From NCBI RefSeq assembly GCF_003438995.1, contig NZ_QSUN01000004.1, positions 1 to 64,000 on the forward strand: a stretch of DNA of 64,000 nt, read 5' to 3'. Below, in pieces: positions 46,274 to 57,499 of this stretch. The DNA is from Bacteroides sp. OM05-12 (GTDB lineage: Bacteria > Bacteroidota > Bacteroidia > Bacteroidales > Bacteroidaceae). The position numbers and the translations under genes are program-made. A model generated the notes under the pieces. The model did no database searches. It saw nothing but the letters and a program-made list of their open reading frames with translations, and was not told where the DNA came from. Numbering within the stretch: position 1 is the stretch's first letter; the number at the start of each line of letters is the position of its first letter.

Positions 46274-48115
46274 TTATCTATATGGTTTATTCTGAGTCAA
46301 ATTCGGATTGCGGTTACGTTCGGATTCCGGAATCTGGAATATATAACAGCGTTCATAAGCCAGACTATTCTGATTGACATAATATTCAGCAACTTGTGCT
46401 CCGTAAGTATCATACATCTTCACACCTTTGCCACTAGGTTCACACCATACTTTTTCAATTTCTCTCCATCTCCGTGTATCAAATACGCGTTGCCCCTCTC
46501 CTAACAACTCTACAATCCTTTCCTGCTTAATAGCCTCAAAGAAAGCCTCTGAAGTTGCCGTTTTATTAGAGACCAAAGGAGGAAGATTACCTCTATGGCG
46601 AATTTTATTCACTAAATTGATAGCATAAGGTTGAGGACCGTTTATGGCATTATCAGCCTCCGCATACATCAAGTATACATCAGCAAGACGTATTACAGGC
46701 CAGTTAAAATCTCCGTCAGCTCTTTCTTCACCCGGATAATTCCTCACAAACTTACGGAATACATATCCGGTATTAGTACCATCTGTATTATAAGACATAT
46801 AAGTTTCACCATTAATAGTAACTTCACTTCCCCACATCTTATAAATATAAGGTACCCATCCCGTTACTTTCTTGGACATTAATCCCTGACAAACCTCATA
46901 ATCCCACATGATAGAGGCTTTCATGCGATAATCTCTATTCTTGTAACTTTCCGGATTTACCGCCGAATTAGGTTGAGTACGGGCATCCGGTACTGAAGCA
47001 GGATTCAACTTCACCAATGCTGCACAATATTCTCCGGTTACCGTAGATTGATATCGATCTGCAATTTCAAAACGAGGTGATACCCAACATTGTGAATTTT
47101 CAATACTTCTTCCGGCTAAATCTCTCATCAACTGATCACCCTGTCCGGTATTAGTACCACCATGGTTAAATGCCAATACAAATTCTCCATCACCATTTGC
47201 CGTAGGTAAAAACAAATAATAATAATTAGGTAATTTATCGGCTTTGCCTAATTCATCACATTCTCCCGGTTCACCATTTCTGAATAAAGTCAAACCATAG
47301 TCATCTATAACTTTCCTGAAATCTTCGGCCGCTGCTTTATAAGCTTTTTTTGCTTCTTCTTCATTCGGAGTAAATGTATCTAACTCCGGCCATCCAAAAT
47401 GGTTCCAACATGCCCAATAAAGCTCTACCTTTCCACGCAACGCCAATGCTGCCGGTTGGGAGAAACGACCTCGTACAGAAGCCTTTTCCGGTAATTTATC
47501 AAATGCATACTGCAAATCATCCAATATATGATTCTTTACTTCAACAAGAGGAGTACGTGATAATTTATCAACTTCCGAATTATCATAAACCCTCCAATCA
47601 ATATAAGGAACATCACCCCACATCGTTATCAGCCTAAAATAAACCAAGGCTCTCATCAATTTACATTCTCCGATGATAGATTCCAGATTCTTGACTACTT
47701 TTTCATTACTTGTATTAGCTATCATTCTTTCGACATTATCAATCACATAGTTTGCACGATTGATACCACCATAACAATATCTATACATTTCAGACCATCC
47801 ACCGCCATAACCTATCGGACTTATTTCCCAAAGACCTCTATAAGCACGTCCGTCACGTCCTTTACTGTCCAAAAAAGAATTACCTCTTACTCTGACAAAC
47901 TCTCCCATTCCATCCAGATAATAATCTCGATTAAAAAGCCAGCGTATGTCAGATACCAATCCATTTAATGCCGATTCGGCATCGGATTCTGTTTTCCAAT
48001 AATTAGAAGACGGAAGATCTACCGTAGGTTCTTGATTTAACAAATCAGCGCAGGAACTAAGTGTCATTATCATCCCGGCAATCAAACCTATATATTTAAT
48101 ATTCATTCGTTTCAT
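46274..48115 (-). CDS. SusD-like starch/glycan-binding lipoprotein
   Basis: RagB/SusD family lipoprotein of 613 residues. The leader ends TLSSC (Cys22). Typical blocks follow: LLNQEPTVDLPSSNYWKTES, the TPR-like helices around GGINRANYVIDNVERM and IIGECKLMRALVYFRLI, ALRGKVELYWACWN, and near the end WPVIRLADVYLMYAEADNAI with FEAIKQERIVELLGEGQRVF. It forms the lid of the SusC transporter encoded 20 bases upstream and binds the target oligosaccharide at the surface. The sequence alone does not reveal the glycan. Confidence 0.95.
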   Translation of the reverse strand: MKRMNIKYIGLIAGMIMTLSSCADLLNQEPTVDLPSSNYWKTESDAESALNGLVSDIRWLFNRDYYLDGMGEFVRVRGNSFLDSKGRDGRAYRGLWEISPIGYGGGWSEMYRYCYGGINRANYVIDNVERMIANTSNEKVVKNLESIIGECKLMRALVYFRLITMWGDVPYIDWRVYDNSEVDKLSRTPLVEVKNHILDDLQYAFDKLPEKASVRGRFSQPAALALRGKVELYWACWNHFGWPELDTFTPNEEEAKKAYKAAAEDFRKVIDDYGLTLFRNGEPGECDELGKADKLPNYYYLFLPTANGDGEFVLAFNHGGTNTGQGDQLMRDLAGRSIENSQCWVSPRFEIADRYQSTVTGEYCAALVKLNPASVPDARTQPNSAVNPESYKNRDYRMKASIMWDYEVCQGLMSKKVTGWVPYIYKMWGSEVTINGETYMSYNTDGTNTGYVFRKFVRNYPGEERADGDFNWPVIRLADVYLMYAEADNAINGPQPYAINLVNKIRHRGNLPPLVSNKTATSEAFFEAIKQERIVELLGEGQRVFDTRRWREIEKVWCEPSGKGVKMYDTYGAQVAEYYVNQNSLAYERCYIFQIPESERNRNPNLTQNKPYR

Positions 48116-48135
48116 AATTTCTGTTTTTCATCCGT

Positions 48136-51100
48136 TTAAAAACTAAGATTAATACCTACGGAATAGGATTTAGTTATAGGATACAAATCCTGCGAACTAG
48201 CTGCTTTCTCAGGATCAAGTCCTTTATAACCGGTAATAGTAAACAGATTTTCTGCAGTTCCGTAGATTCGAAGATTCTCGATAAAACATTTTCTAGTCCA
48301 TTTCTTTGGGAATGTATACCCCAGCATAAGGTTCTTCATTCTCACATAAGTCATATTCTCCAACCAAAAGTCAGATTCCGTTTTATTCGTAACCAAGCCT
48401 CCCAAACGAGGCCATTCCCCATTTCTATTTTCCCATGACCAAGGTTTGTTCCACTGATCCCAATTGGAAGCATAACGTTTATCCGGCAAAATCACCTCCG
48501 TATATTTATTATTCCAGAAGTCTTTTCGTCCCGCAGATCCCTGGAACAATAAGGATAAATCAAATCCTTTCCATGCCATCTGTAGATTCAACGCAAAGTT
48601 TGTAGTCGGCATATCCCGCTGGAAGTTGGTATCAGCAATTTTATCATTCCCATCAATACGTCCGTCACCATTTGTATCCAAACGAATTATATCTCCCGGA
48701 GCCACTCCCTGCGGAGTTGCGTTGTATGAATCACTCCAAGTCTGCGCCAATCCACGATCCGGCTGACTATACACAAAGTGATAAGGCATATCTATATAAA
48801 CATACCCTTTATCCAGAAATTCGCCCCACTTCTCCAGGTTAGTACGGTTGTAAGATATATTAAAATTAACTGAGTAAGTAAAATCGGCAACATTATCTCT
48901 CCATGTCAAATTAGCTTCAAAGCCTCTGTTACGCAGTGTTCCCAAATTCGCCATAGGTGCTTCATAAGCTCCGGTCAGCAAGATAGACATTTGCGATTTC
49001 TGCAACATACCGGTAGTTAAACGGTCATAATAATCAAACTCCGTAGATAATTTACCGTCAAAAAACATCAAATCCAATCCTAAGTTAAATACTCCTGTAG
49101 ATTCCCATGTTAAGTCCGGATTCAGCATCTTAGAATAGACAAAACCTTTTGCAATAGAGCCATCCAGCATATAATTATTCTGATAAAGCACTTCTTGTTG
49201 CTGATATCTGCCAATACCACTATTATTACCCAATTTACCATAAGAGCCACGAAGTTTTCCACTTGCCAGCCATTTCCCCACATAAGGTTTGATGAAAGGC
49301 TCCTCGCTAAATCTCCATCCTAAAGCCGCCGATGGGAAGAAACCATACTGATGTCCGGGTTGGAATTTAGAGGAACCATCCACACGAAAGTTTAGTTCAA
49401 GTAAATATCTGTCATAAGCAGAATAATTAATACGCCCGATATAAGAACGAAGCCCTTCGGCAGAGGAATTACCGGAAGTAGATTGTGTTCCGGATAATGC
49501 CGCATCTATCTCAGATAAAGAAGGATGAATTCGGTCCTGCCGGTATGACATTTGATAGCGGTCATGCCAATACTCTTCACTATATACAAACATCGCATTA
49601 AGATCATGATGTTTGGCAAATACCGTATGATAATTCAAGCGTGCATTCAGCAATGTCTTATAACCGGTAGTAGTCTGATCTGTAACTCCGGCATTATCTG
49701 TCACATATTCTCTGATTCCATACGAATCCGTTTGGAAATTATAAGAACGATTAGGTATTTCCGCTTCTTTATAAAACTGATTATAATACTTCAAACCATA
49801 ATCTACGCGTGCAACCAATCCTTTCACGGGTTCCCAATCCAGATAAAAAGAAGCATTCAGTTCTTGCCTGTCTTTCTTCTTCAACTGATTAGTGAAGAAA
49901 CTCAATGGATTAAATGCCTGCGGGTCTTCACCATACGCCATCACACCACCATAAACATCCAAAACAGGGTCATAAGGATAAATACCTGCAATAGCACTTT
50001 GCATATCTAAGTTAGAATCACTTGTAAAACCATTGTCCAGAGCATATTGAAAATTACTCCAGTTTCCATCAAAACGGAATCCGGTATTCACATTCTTCAT
50101 CACTTTATAGTCAAAATTGAAACGGGCATTATAACGATCATAATCATTATTAATCTGTAATCCCTTTTGTTTCATATACCCCACAGATGCATAGAAGTTT
50201 GATTTATCACTTCCACCGGTTGCCGAAACATTATAATTCTGAATAGAACCGGTACGCATAATATAATCCCACCAATCTGTATTCGGATAACGCTTTTCAT
50301 CAATCATTCCCAGTGCAAGCCACTGGTCAATTGTTCCATCCTTAAAATTCTGGTTTTCTCCATTTTTACCGGGATTGGTAGAAGAAGAAATCTGCTGTAA
50401 AGTCAGAGCCATTGGATAGTTAGATATGAAATCATAAGTATTGGTAGGCTTTTCCCAGCCATAAGAGCCGGAAAAAGAAATCTGTGTTTTCTCCAAACCT
50501 TTACCGGATTTAGTTTTGACAAGTATTACACCATTTGCTGCACGAGAACCGTACACTGAAGAAGCTGTAGCATCTTTCAACACGGTGATACTTTCTATAT
50601 CATTCATATTTAATCGGTTAATATCGGCATCCGGCATATCATCCACTACAATCAACGGATCGGCATTATTAATAGTACCCAATCCGCGAATCAGCAATTT
50701 TGCGGAGTTATTTCCCGCCATACCGGAACTTTGATTTACTGACAATCCCGGCATCAATCCTTGTAAAGCAGAAGAAACATTTGCAACCGAACGTCCGGCA
50801 AGGGCCTCATCGACAGAGATCGCAGCTACGGAACCGGTCAAATTCACTTTCTTCTGGCTACCATATCCCACAACCACTACTTGATCCATCAAAATAGATT
50901 CTTCCTCAAGAGAAACATTTATCACCCTTTGACTTCCAACCTTAATTTCTTTTGTTTTATAACCGATATAAGAAAAGGAAAGAACTGCATTATTATCAGG
51001 AACCTGAATAGAATATTTTCCGTCGACATCGGTTATTGTCCCTATTGTAGTATTTTTTATCACAACCCCTACTCCAATGAGAGGTTCTTTATTCGGATCA

Positions 51101-51216
51101 AGTACTTCACCTTTTATAATGCGCGACTGTGCCCACAACGTAGACCCTGCAACACATAATACAAATAAAATACCGGCGATCCTTCTTTTTATTATATTTT
51201 CGCTTTTAGTAATCAT
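48136..51216 (-). CDS. SusC/RagA family TonB-linked outer-membrane transporter
   Basis: Outer-membrane importer of 1026 residues. Signal to about residue 29, then a CarboxypepD_reg-like domain (IIKGEVLDPNKEPLIGVGVV, YSIQVPDNNAVLSFSYIGYK), a TonB-box-like stretch DQVVVVGYGSQKK, a plug domain (VSSALQGLMPGLSVNQSSGM, LLIRGLGTINNADPLIVVDD, IESITVLKDATASSVYGSRA) and a beta-barrel to the C-terminal YSVGINLSF. It takes up oligosaccharides with the SusD lid using TonB energy. It is first in the leftward unit of the PUL and diverges from the T9SS-tailed binding protein gene. Confidence 0.96.
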   Translation of the reverse strand: MITKSENIIKRRIAGILFVLCVAGSTLWAQSRIIKGEVLDPNKEPLIGVGVVIKNTTIGTITDVDGKYSIQVPDNNAVLSFSYIGYKTKEIKVGSQRVINVSLEEESILMDQVVVVGYGSQKKVNLTGSVAAISVDEALAGRSVANVSSALQGLMPGLSVNQSSGMAGNNSAKLLIRGLGTINNADPLIVVDDMPDADINRLNMNDIESITVLKDATASSVYGSRAANGVILVKTKSGKGLEKTQISFSGSYGWEKPTNTYDFISNYPMALTLQQISSSTNPGKNGENQNFKDGTIDQWLALGMIDEKRYPNTDWWDYIMRTGSIQNYNVSATGGSDKSNFYASVGYMKQKGLQINNDYDRYNARFNFDYKVMKNVNTGFRFDGNWSNFQYALDNGFTSDSNLDMQSAIAGIYPYDPVLDVYGGVMAYGEDPQAFNPLSFFTNQLKKKDRQELNASFYLDWEPVKGLVARVDYGLKYYNQFYKEAEIPNRSYNFQTDSYGIREYVTDNAGVTDQTTTGYKTLLNARLNYHTVFAKHHDLNAMFVYSEEYWHDRYQMSYRQDRIHPSLSEIDAALSGTQSTSGNSSAEGLRSYIGRINYSAYDRYLLELNFRVDGSSKFQPGHQYGFFPSAALGWRFSEEPFIKPYVGKWLASGKLRGSYGKLGNNSGIGRYQQQEVLYQNNYMLDGSIAKGFVYSKMLNPDLTWESTGVFNLGLDLMFFDGKLSTEFDYYDRLTTGMLQKSQMSILLTGAYEAPMANLGTLRNRGFEANLTWRDNVADFTYSVNFNISYNRTNLEKWGEFLDKGYVYIDMPYHFVYSQPDRGLAQTWSDSYNATPQGVAPGDIIRLDTNGDGRIDGNDKIADTNFQRDMPTTNFALNLQMAWKGFDLSLLFQGSAGRKDFWNNKYTEVILPDKRYASNWDQWNKPWSWENRNGEWPRLGGLVTNKTESDFWLENMTYVRMKNLMLGYTFPKKWTRKCFIENLRIYGTAENLFTITGYKGLDPEKAASSQDLYPITKSYSVGINLSF

Positions 51217-51366
51217 ACAATATTAGTATTAGATTTTTAAAGTAAATCATTAACTTATTTAATTCGTGAATATTATAATCACATCACAAATATCACATTC
51301 TCTTAACCTCAGTTTTACTCTTAGAATAGCCTCCTTTCTTTATTAACTGTTTATAACCACTTTTAT

Positions 51367-51383
51367 GTTATTCACAAAATAAC
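51367..51383. promoter_or_regulatory. Short inverted repeat upstream of susC
   Basis: GTTATT, five bases, AATAAC. It lies 151 bases before the susC start, in the divergent gap of the PUL. It could be a regulator site, but no other evidence supports it. Confidence 0.25.
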
Positions 51384-51484
51384 CTCTTTTCAGTCTAGTT
51401 TCATAGAAGAATATTTCATATTTATATAAGAATACAATAAAGATAGATAAAGGTCACAAGAAAACGGGGAAAATACACAATTAA

Positions 51485-51521
51485 AACAATATTCTTATAG
51501 AAAATAACAATATTGTTATAG
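51485..51521. promoter_or_regulatory. Paired operator candidate in the PUL divergent gap
   Basis: AACAATATTCTTATAG at 51485-51500 and AACAATATTGTTATAG at 51506-51521 differ by one base and are spaced 21 bases start to start, two helical turns. The second copy lies on a perfect 16-bp palindrome (51504-51519). A weak -7-like TTACTTTG follows at about 51543, before the gene at 51596. The rest of the 379-base gap shows nothing firm. Confidence 0.5.
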
Positions 51522-51595
51522 CCGAAGGGATTTCTTTTCTATTACTTTGCCTATAACAAAACAATCAATTTCATTAACATTAAAATTACAACATT

Positions 51596-52447
51596 ATGAA
51601 AAAAATTACTAACTTAATCGCCGTTACAGCCTTGTTATGCTGTTCACAATTTGCAAATGCACAGGAGCCAACCGTAGCCGCACCAACTCCCGGTTATCCG
51701 GAAACAGACGTTATTGCATTTTATGGAAAAACTTATGCACCGGCTGCTGAGAACAAACTACAACTACGTACTAATTGGGGACTTAAAGAAGAAAACTTTG
51801 TGGATGATTATATAAACAAAGATGCGGTTCTACACATGATTAATCTGGAATGGTCTGCTTTTTCTATTGATGGTAATGCCAATGTTACTGACTACGACTA
51901 CCTCCATTTCGATTTTTGGGTAGACCAAGATTGCAAATTTGTTATATCCGTTACATGGAATTTCCCGGAAATGGGAGATGGCTATAGTGACATCTTCGAT
52001 CTAAAAGCAAACGAATGGAACTCGATGGATTTTCCTATTAAGAGTTTTGACTGGCCTGTAGAAAATAAGAACTATGTCATCAATGGTTTCAGATTAGGTA
52101 GTAGAGACGGCGAATATGAAGAACTTTCAAAACAATATGCTCCTAATATCTATGTATCAAACATTTTTGCTTATAAAGGCGAGCCGGGTGTTACAGGTAT
52201 TAATTCTGCAAAAGCAAACGTTGAAACAAACGTTTATCCTACTACTGTAACAGACTATATAACCATTAATTCAAAAGAAATGGTTGAATCAGTAAATATC
52301 TACAATGTAAGCGGTTTGTTAACCGGTAGTTACAACATGGCAGGAGAAAATCAGATTAATCTGTCTGCATTACAAGCCGGTTCATACATCGTTTCTATAA
52401 AATTAGCTAATGGAGAAACCGTAAGCAAGCATATCATCAAATTATAA
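51596..52447 (+). CDS. Small T9SS-tailed carbohydrate-binding-like protein
   Basis: Exported protein of 283 residues. After a signal (about 1-22) comes the linker AAPTPGYPETDV, then one beta-sandwich-like domain (about 38-196) with LHFDFWVDQDCKFVISVTW, NEWNSMDFPIKSFDW and NIYVSNIFAYKG. The same layout, including the APTP lead-in and the final YVxNIxAYKG, occurs three times in the GH5 protein at 57876-61019. Residues about 209-283 form a type A T9SS sorting tail (VYPTTVTDYITINS, VNIYNVSGLL, LQAGSYIVSIKLANGETV). It looks like a free-standing surface or released binding module for the same glycan. No catalytic motif is seen. Confidence 0.8.
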   Translation: MKKITNLIAVTALLCCSQFANAQEPTVAAPTPGYPETDVIAFYGKTYAPAAENKLQLRTNWGLKEENFVDDYINKDAVLHMINLEWSAFSIDGNANVTDYDYLHFDFWVDQDCKFVISVTWNFPEMGDGYSDIFDLKANEWNSMDFPIKSFDWPVENKNYVINGFRLGSRDGEYEELSKQYAPNIYVSNIFAYKGEPGVTGINSAKANVETNVYPTTVTDYITINSKEMVESVNIYNVSGLLTGSYNMAGENQINLSALQAGSYIVSIKLANGETVSKHIIKL

Positions 52448-52479
52448 ATAGATAAAGGTTAATTATAACTTATGAATGC

Positions 52480-52515
52480 ATATCCCGGAATTGTTACGTT
52501 CCGGGATATTTTTTT
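52480..52515 (+). terminator. Terminator of the T9SS-tailed binding protein gene
   Basis: A perfect 11-bp stem (ATATCCCGGAA with TTCCGGGATAT), an 8-base loop and a run of seven T. Confidence 0.9.
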
Positions 52516-52630
52516 CAATAAGCCAAGCCTCATTCCTCCCCCGATATTTATAGGGAATAAATATTAATATCTTTCATTTTATATGCCCTCAGAACAACTA
52601 TTATCAGAAACACCTTGACGCTTTACAAAG

Positions 52631-52725
52631 CATAAGGACGATTGAAGCCAAACATACGGTCGATTAAAAACAAACGTACGGTCCTTTGTTCACAAACTCC
52701 TATCGTTTGCAAACAAAGGACCGTA
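52631..52725. repeat. 22-bp array ending in a long hairpin
   Basis: In the 428-base gap after the terminator, units start at 52631, 52653 and 52675, exactly 22 bases apart, with a fourth, 21-base unit at 52697. All four end in CAAA or CCAAA, and the second and third share TACGGTC. The third unit also pairs with the sequence that follows: TACGGTCCTTTGTT (52677-52690) is a perfect inverse of 52712-52725, and inside it CAAAC pairs with GTTTG. The gap otherwise has only a weak -7-like TTTCTTTG near 52840. Confidence 0.7.
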
Positions 52726-52875
52726 TGCTGAATAGCAGGTACCAACAATACCATCGTTAAAAGTAGAAGTATATGATTGAATATAATATTCTGGTATAAA
52801 TAAACAATAATCTTATATCCGTTCTATACTGAAAAACCTTTCTTTGCTACCATATAAACCATTATTAATAATATT

Positions 52876-55029
52876 ATGAAGAGAATTGTTACTATGCTTT
52901 GCGCAGCAGTTTTTGCTACCGCATCATTACTGGGAAAGAGTATGGAAAATGACTCAAAAACACTAGTCGTAAAACCTGTTTTTACAACTACACAGAACAC
53001 CACTACCGACTGGGGAGGTAGTATCGATGTAGCCAGTGTCGACCCCAGATACGAGATGTCTAAAGTTGACGGTACAGATAATCTATACAAATGTACCATA
53101 AAGTTAAATGCTTATTTCAAAACCAATAAATGGAAAGGTTCGCTTGGTGAAGAATACAATCCTGAAAGTCCGAATGAAGGATGGAATAATGAACATTGGT
53201 TTGTTGTGGTATATCAGGACAATTATGGCGACCAAGTAGATAAAAACAATCCCAATGCCGCAGACAAATCGCAATCATTCAAGATTGAAGAAGACGGTAC
53301 AGAAGTAACATTCTACGCAGTCATTAATGCCGACGATAAAATAAGATCGTATTGTGATGCGCAAGCTCCTACCATTAGCATTCAAAACAACAGTGCCGGC
53401 AATGTCACCCTACCGGCGGCCATAGGAGAAACAACGACAAGTGCCCCCATCTATATCGATGGTAGCGGAAAGATAGAAATAGCAGCAAATAATCATATCT
53501 TTAACCCGGATGGAAAAGCCGGTAAATATGCTGTATATTCAAGAGGAAATCATGTTTTCAAGATTGATTTTACTACTATCTCCTATTCAATAACCAAGAT
53601 ACTAGACAATGTGACGAATCCTCAAATACAAATCGGAAATGAAGAAGCCATATCTGCACCGACAACAGTAACAAATATCGGAACATTCACGGCCAACAAC
53701 CCTCTCCATTTTGCCGCAAAAATTAATGGAGCCAGTGCAACAACCAGCCCTTTCAAAGTAGAAGATGTGGAAGCCAATCTATATTATGAGATTATTCCTA
53801 CCGGAGAGACAAACGGTACAGAAGTTAAAGTTCCACTAAAAACAACGGCACAAGATGAACAAACAGTTGCGACGTGGGAAAGTGATGCTTTGAATTTATC
53901 AGAAGGATTGGCCGATGGTGAATATACATTAAAGTTCTGGTACGAAGCAAACGCTCTTGGAAATACAATTATCGATGATAATAACGGAGAGAAATACACC
54001 GTTTCATTCTCCTCATACAACGGACTTATCCTTAATACCTTAGAAGTATCCAAAGGTACATTAACACCAGAGTTTGCCTCAAACGTACTGGATTATACCG
54101 TAAATGTAGAAAGAGATATTGCAGCCATCACGTTCACTGCTACCGCAGCGTCTAATATGGAAATATCCGGCCATACCGGAGAGCAGGCTTTAGATTTCGG
54201 AACGAATAATTTCGCCATCACCGTGCGTCCTCAAGGTGTAGATAACGTTTCCGAAACATATAATATAACAGTCAACAGGGCTAAAAACAATGACGCTACT
54301 TTAAGTGAATTAAGCGTTACCGAAGGAACTCTCACTCCGGCATTCAGCCCTGAAGTACTGGAATATACCGTAGACGTAGCAAACGATGTTACAACGATAA
54401 GCGTAACCGCAACCGTTAACGACACCAATGCATCCGTAACAGGAACAGGAGAACATGCGCTTGAAGCCGGTGACAACACATTGGAGATTACTGTTACCGC
54501 ACAAGACGGAACAGTCCAAACTTATACTATAGTTGTAAACAGAGCAAAAAGCAGTGATGCTACTTTAAGTGCATTAAGTGTCACTCAAGGAACTCTCACT
54601 CCGGCATTCAGCCCTGAAGTATTAGAATATACCGTAGATGTGGAAAATAATATCACAATAATAGGTGTGACTGCTACAACGAATGATGCCAATGCATCTG
54701 TAACAGGGGCAGGAGATCATGTACTGACCACCGGTGAAAACACATTGAAGGTAGTAGTTACCGCACAAGACGAATCTACTCAAACTTATACCATCGTTGT
54801 AAACAGAGCAAAGCCAAACGGTATCAATCAAGTAGATGCAGAAGTTAAAATAACAGTTGAGAATGGTACTATCCATGCTATATTTGATCAAGTAACTTCT
54901 ATTCGTTTATATACAATCTCCGGATTATTGTTAGATACAACAGATACTACAGATTATACACAAGCCGTAACTAAAGGACTTTACATTCTGTCTGTAAATG
55001 GAAAACCTTATAAAATCCTGGTAGAATAG
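52876..55029 (+). CDS. Secreted cadherin-like repeat protein with sorting-type tail
   Basis: Exported protein of 717 residues with a signal ending near SLLGKS. The first 200 residues contain DWGGSIDVASVDPRYEMS and NEHWFVVVYQDNYGDQVDK and are unfamiliar to me. They may be a binding domain. Residues about 385-647 are three cadherin-like beta-sandwich units of 88 residues; units two and three are near copies (DATLSELSVTEGTLTPAFSP and DATLSALSVTQGTLTPAFSP), and the first is diverged. The C-terminal 65 residues (SIRLYTISGLLLDTTD, AVTKGLYILSVNGKPYKILV) resemble a short T9SS-type tail. It sits between a binding protein and GH97 in the PUL, so a glycan-binding or adhesive role is likely but unproven. 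Confidence 0.75.
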   Translation: MKRIVTMLCAAVFATASLLGKSMENDSKTLVVKPVFTTTQNTTTDWGGSIDVASVDPRYEMSKVDGTDNLYKCTIKLNAYFKTNKWKGSLGEEYNPESPNEGWNNEHWFVVVYQDNYGDQVDKNNPNAADKSQSFKIEEDGTEVTFYAVINADDKIRSYCDAQAPTISIQNNSAGNVTLPAAIGETTTSAPIYIDGSGKIEIAANNHIFNPDGKAGKYAVYSRGNHVFKIDFTTISYSITKILDNVTNPQIQIGNEEAISAPTTVTNIGTFTANNPLHFAAKINGASATTSPFKVEDVEANLYYEIIPTGETNGTEVKVPLKTTAQDEQTVATWESDALNLSEGLADGEYTLKFWYEANALGNTIIDDNNGEKYTVSFSSYNGLILNTLEVSKGTLTPEFASNVLDYTVNVERDIAAITFTATAASNMEISGHTGEQALDFGTNNFAITVRPQGVDNVSETYNITVNRAKNNDATLSELSVTEGTLTPAFSPEVLEYTVDVANDVTTISVTATVNDTNASVTGTGEHALEAGDNTLEITVTAQDGTVQTYTIVVNRAKSSDATLSALSVTQGTLTPAFSPEVLEYTVDVENNITIIGVTATTNDANASVTGAGDHVLTTGENTLKVVVTAQDESTQTYTIVVNRAKPNGINQVDAEVKITVENGTIHAIFDQVTSIRLYTISGLLLDTTDTTDYTQAVTKGLYILSVNGKPYKILVE
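54292..54819 (+). repeat. 264-bp tandem repeat inside the cadherin-like gene
   Basis: Two units of 264 bases (54292-54555, 54556-54819) encode the second and third 88-residue cadherin-like domains. The stretch coding for GTLTPAFSPEVLEYTVDV is almost identical in DNA. A more diverged unit precedes them from about 54028. Confidence 0.85.
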
Positions 55030-55065
55030 AAGACAATCATAAAAGGGAAGCGTCAAAAGTAAAAA

Positions 55066-55073
55066 TATTTTTG
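55066..55073 (+). promoter_or_regulatory. -7 box for GH97
   Basis: TATTTTTG, full TAnnTTTG match, 80 bases before the GH97 start. It would place the hairpin at 55091-55122 in the transcript leader. Confidence 0.4.
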
Positions 55074-55090
55074 ACATAAATTACAAAGAC

Positions 55091-55122
55091 AACGCGGACT
55101 TAGTTAACATAAGCTCCGCGTT
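55091..55122 (+). other. Hairpin in the leader of GH97
   Basis: AACGCGGACTTA pairs with TAAG, one bulged base and TCCGCGTT, leaving the 7-base loop GTTAACA. It is not followed by a T run. It could be a leader structure of the GH97 transcript or the remains of a terminator of the gene before it. Confidence 0.45.
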
Positions 55123-55135
55123 ATCTGTATAATAA

Positions 55136-57289
<2,154 letters not shown>

Positions 57290-57301
57290 ATAAAATAAGA
57301 G

Positions 57302-57414
57302 CTATCTAATAAGCCTTTAATAGTGAGGATATGTCAAAGTATTCGGGTTCTCCATTCAAGTGGAGGAACTAAGGTACTTTGGAATATCCTCTTTTTTAAA
57401 GGCTCACCAGATAG
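57302..57414. other. Long nested hairpin after GH97
   Basis: Twelve bases after the GH97 stop a 113-base segment folds into one long arm of about 38 pairs. Stems: 57302-57307/57409-57414, 57312-57320/57396-57404, 57325-57332/57384-57391, 57335-57341/57375-57381, and 57347-57354/57361-57369 with a six-base loop TTCAAG and one bulged G. The small internal loops between stems are unequal. It could be a terminator-like RNA, a small structured RNA, or a palindromic mobile element remnant. Confidence 0.65.
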
Positions 57415-57499
57415 TCTTCTCAAGGGACTTTAAGAATCGTCTAAGCTTATATTATAATTTTTCTCCTAATGTCTAACCGAATTCTCCCTGACGAAGTTC

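Noticed and set aside
55091..55122. Riboswitch upstream of GH97
   Set aside because: Only one hairpin is seen, with no known aptamer pattern, and a sugar hydrolase is not a usual riboswitch target.
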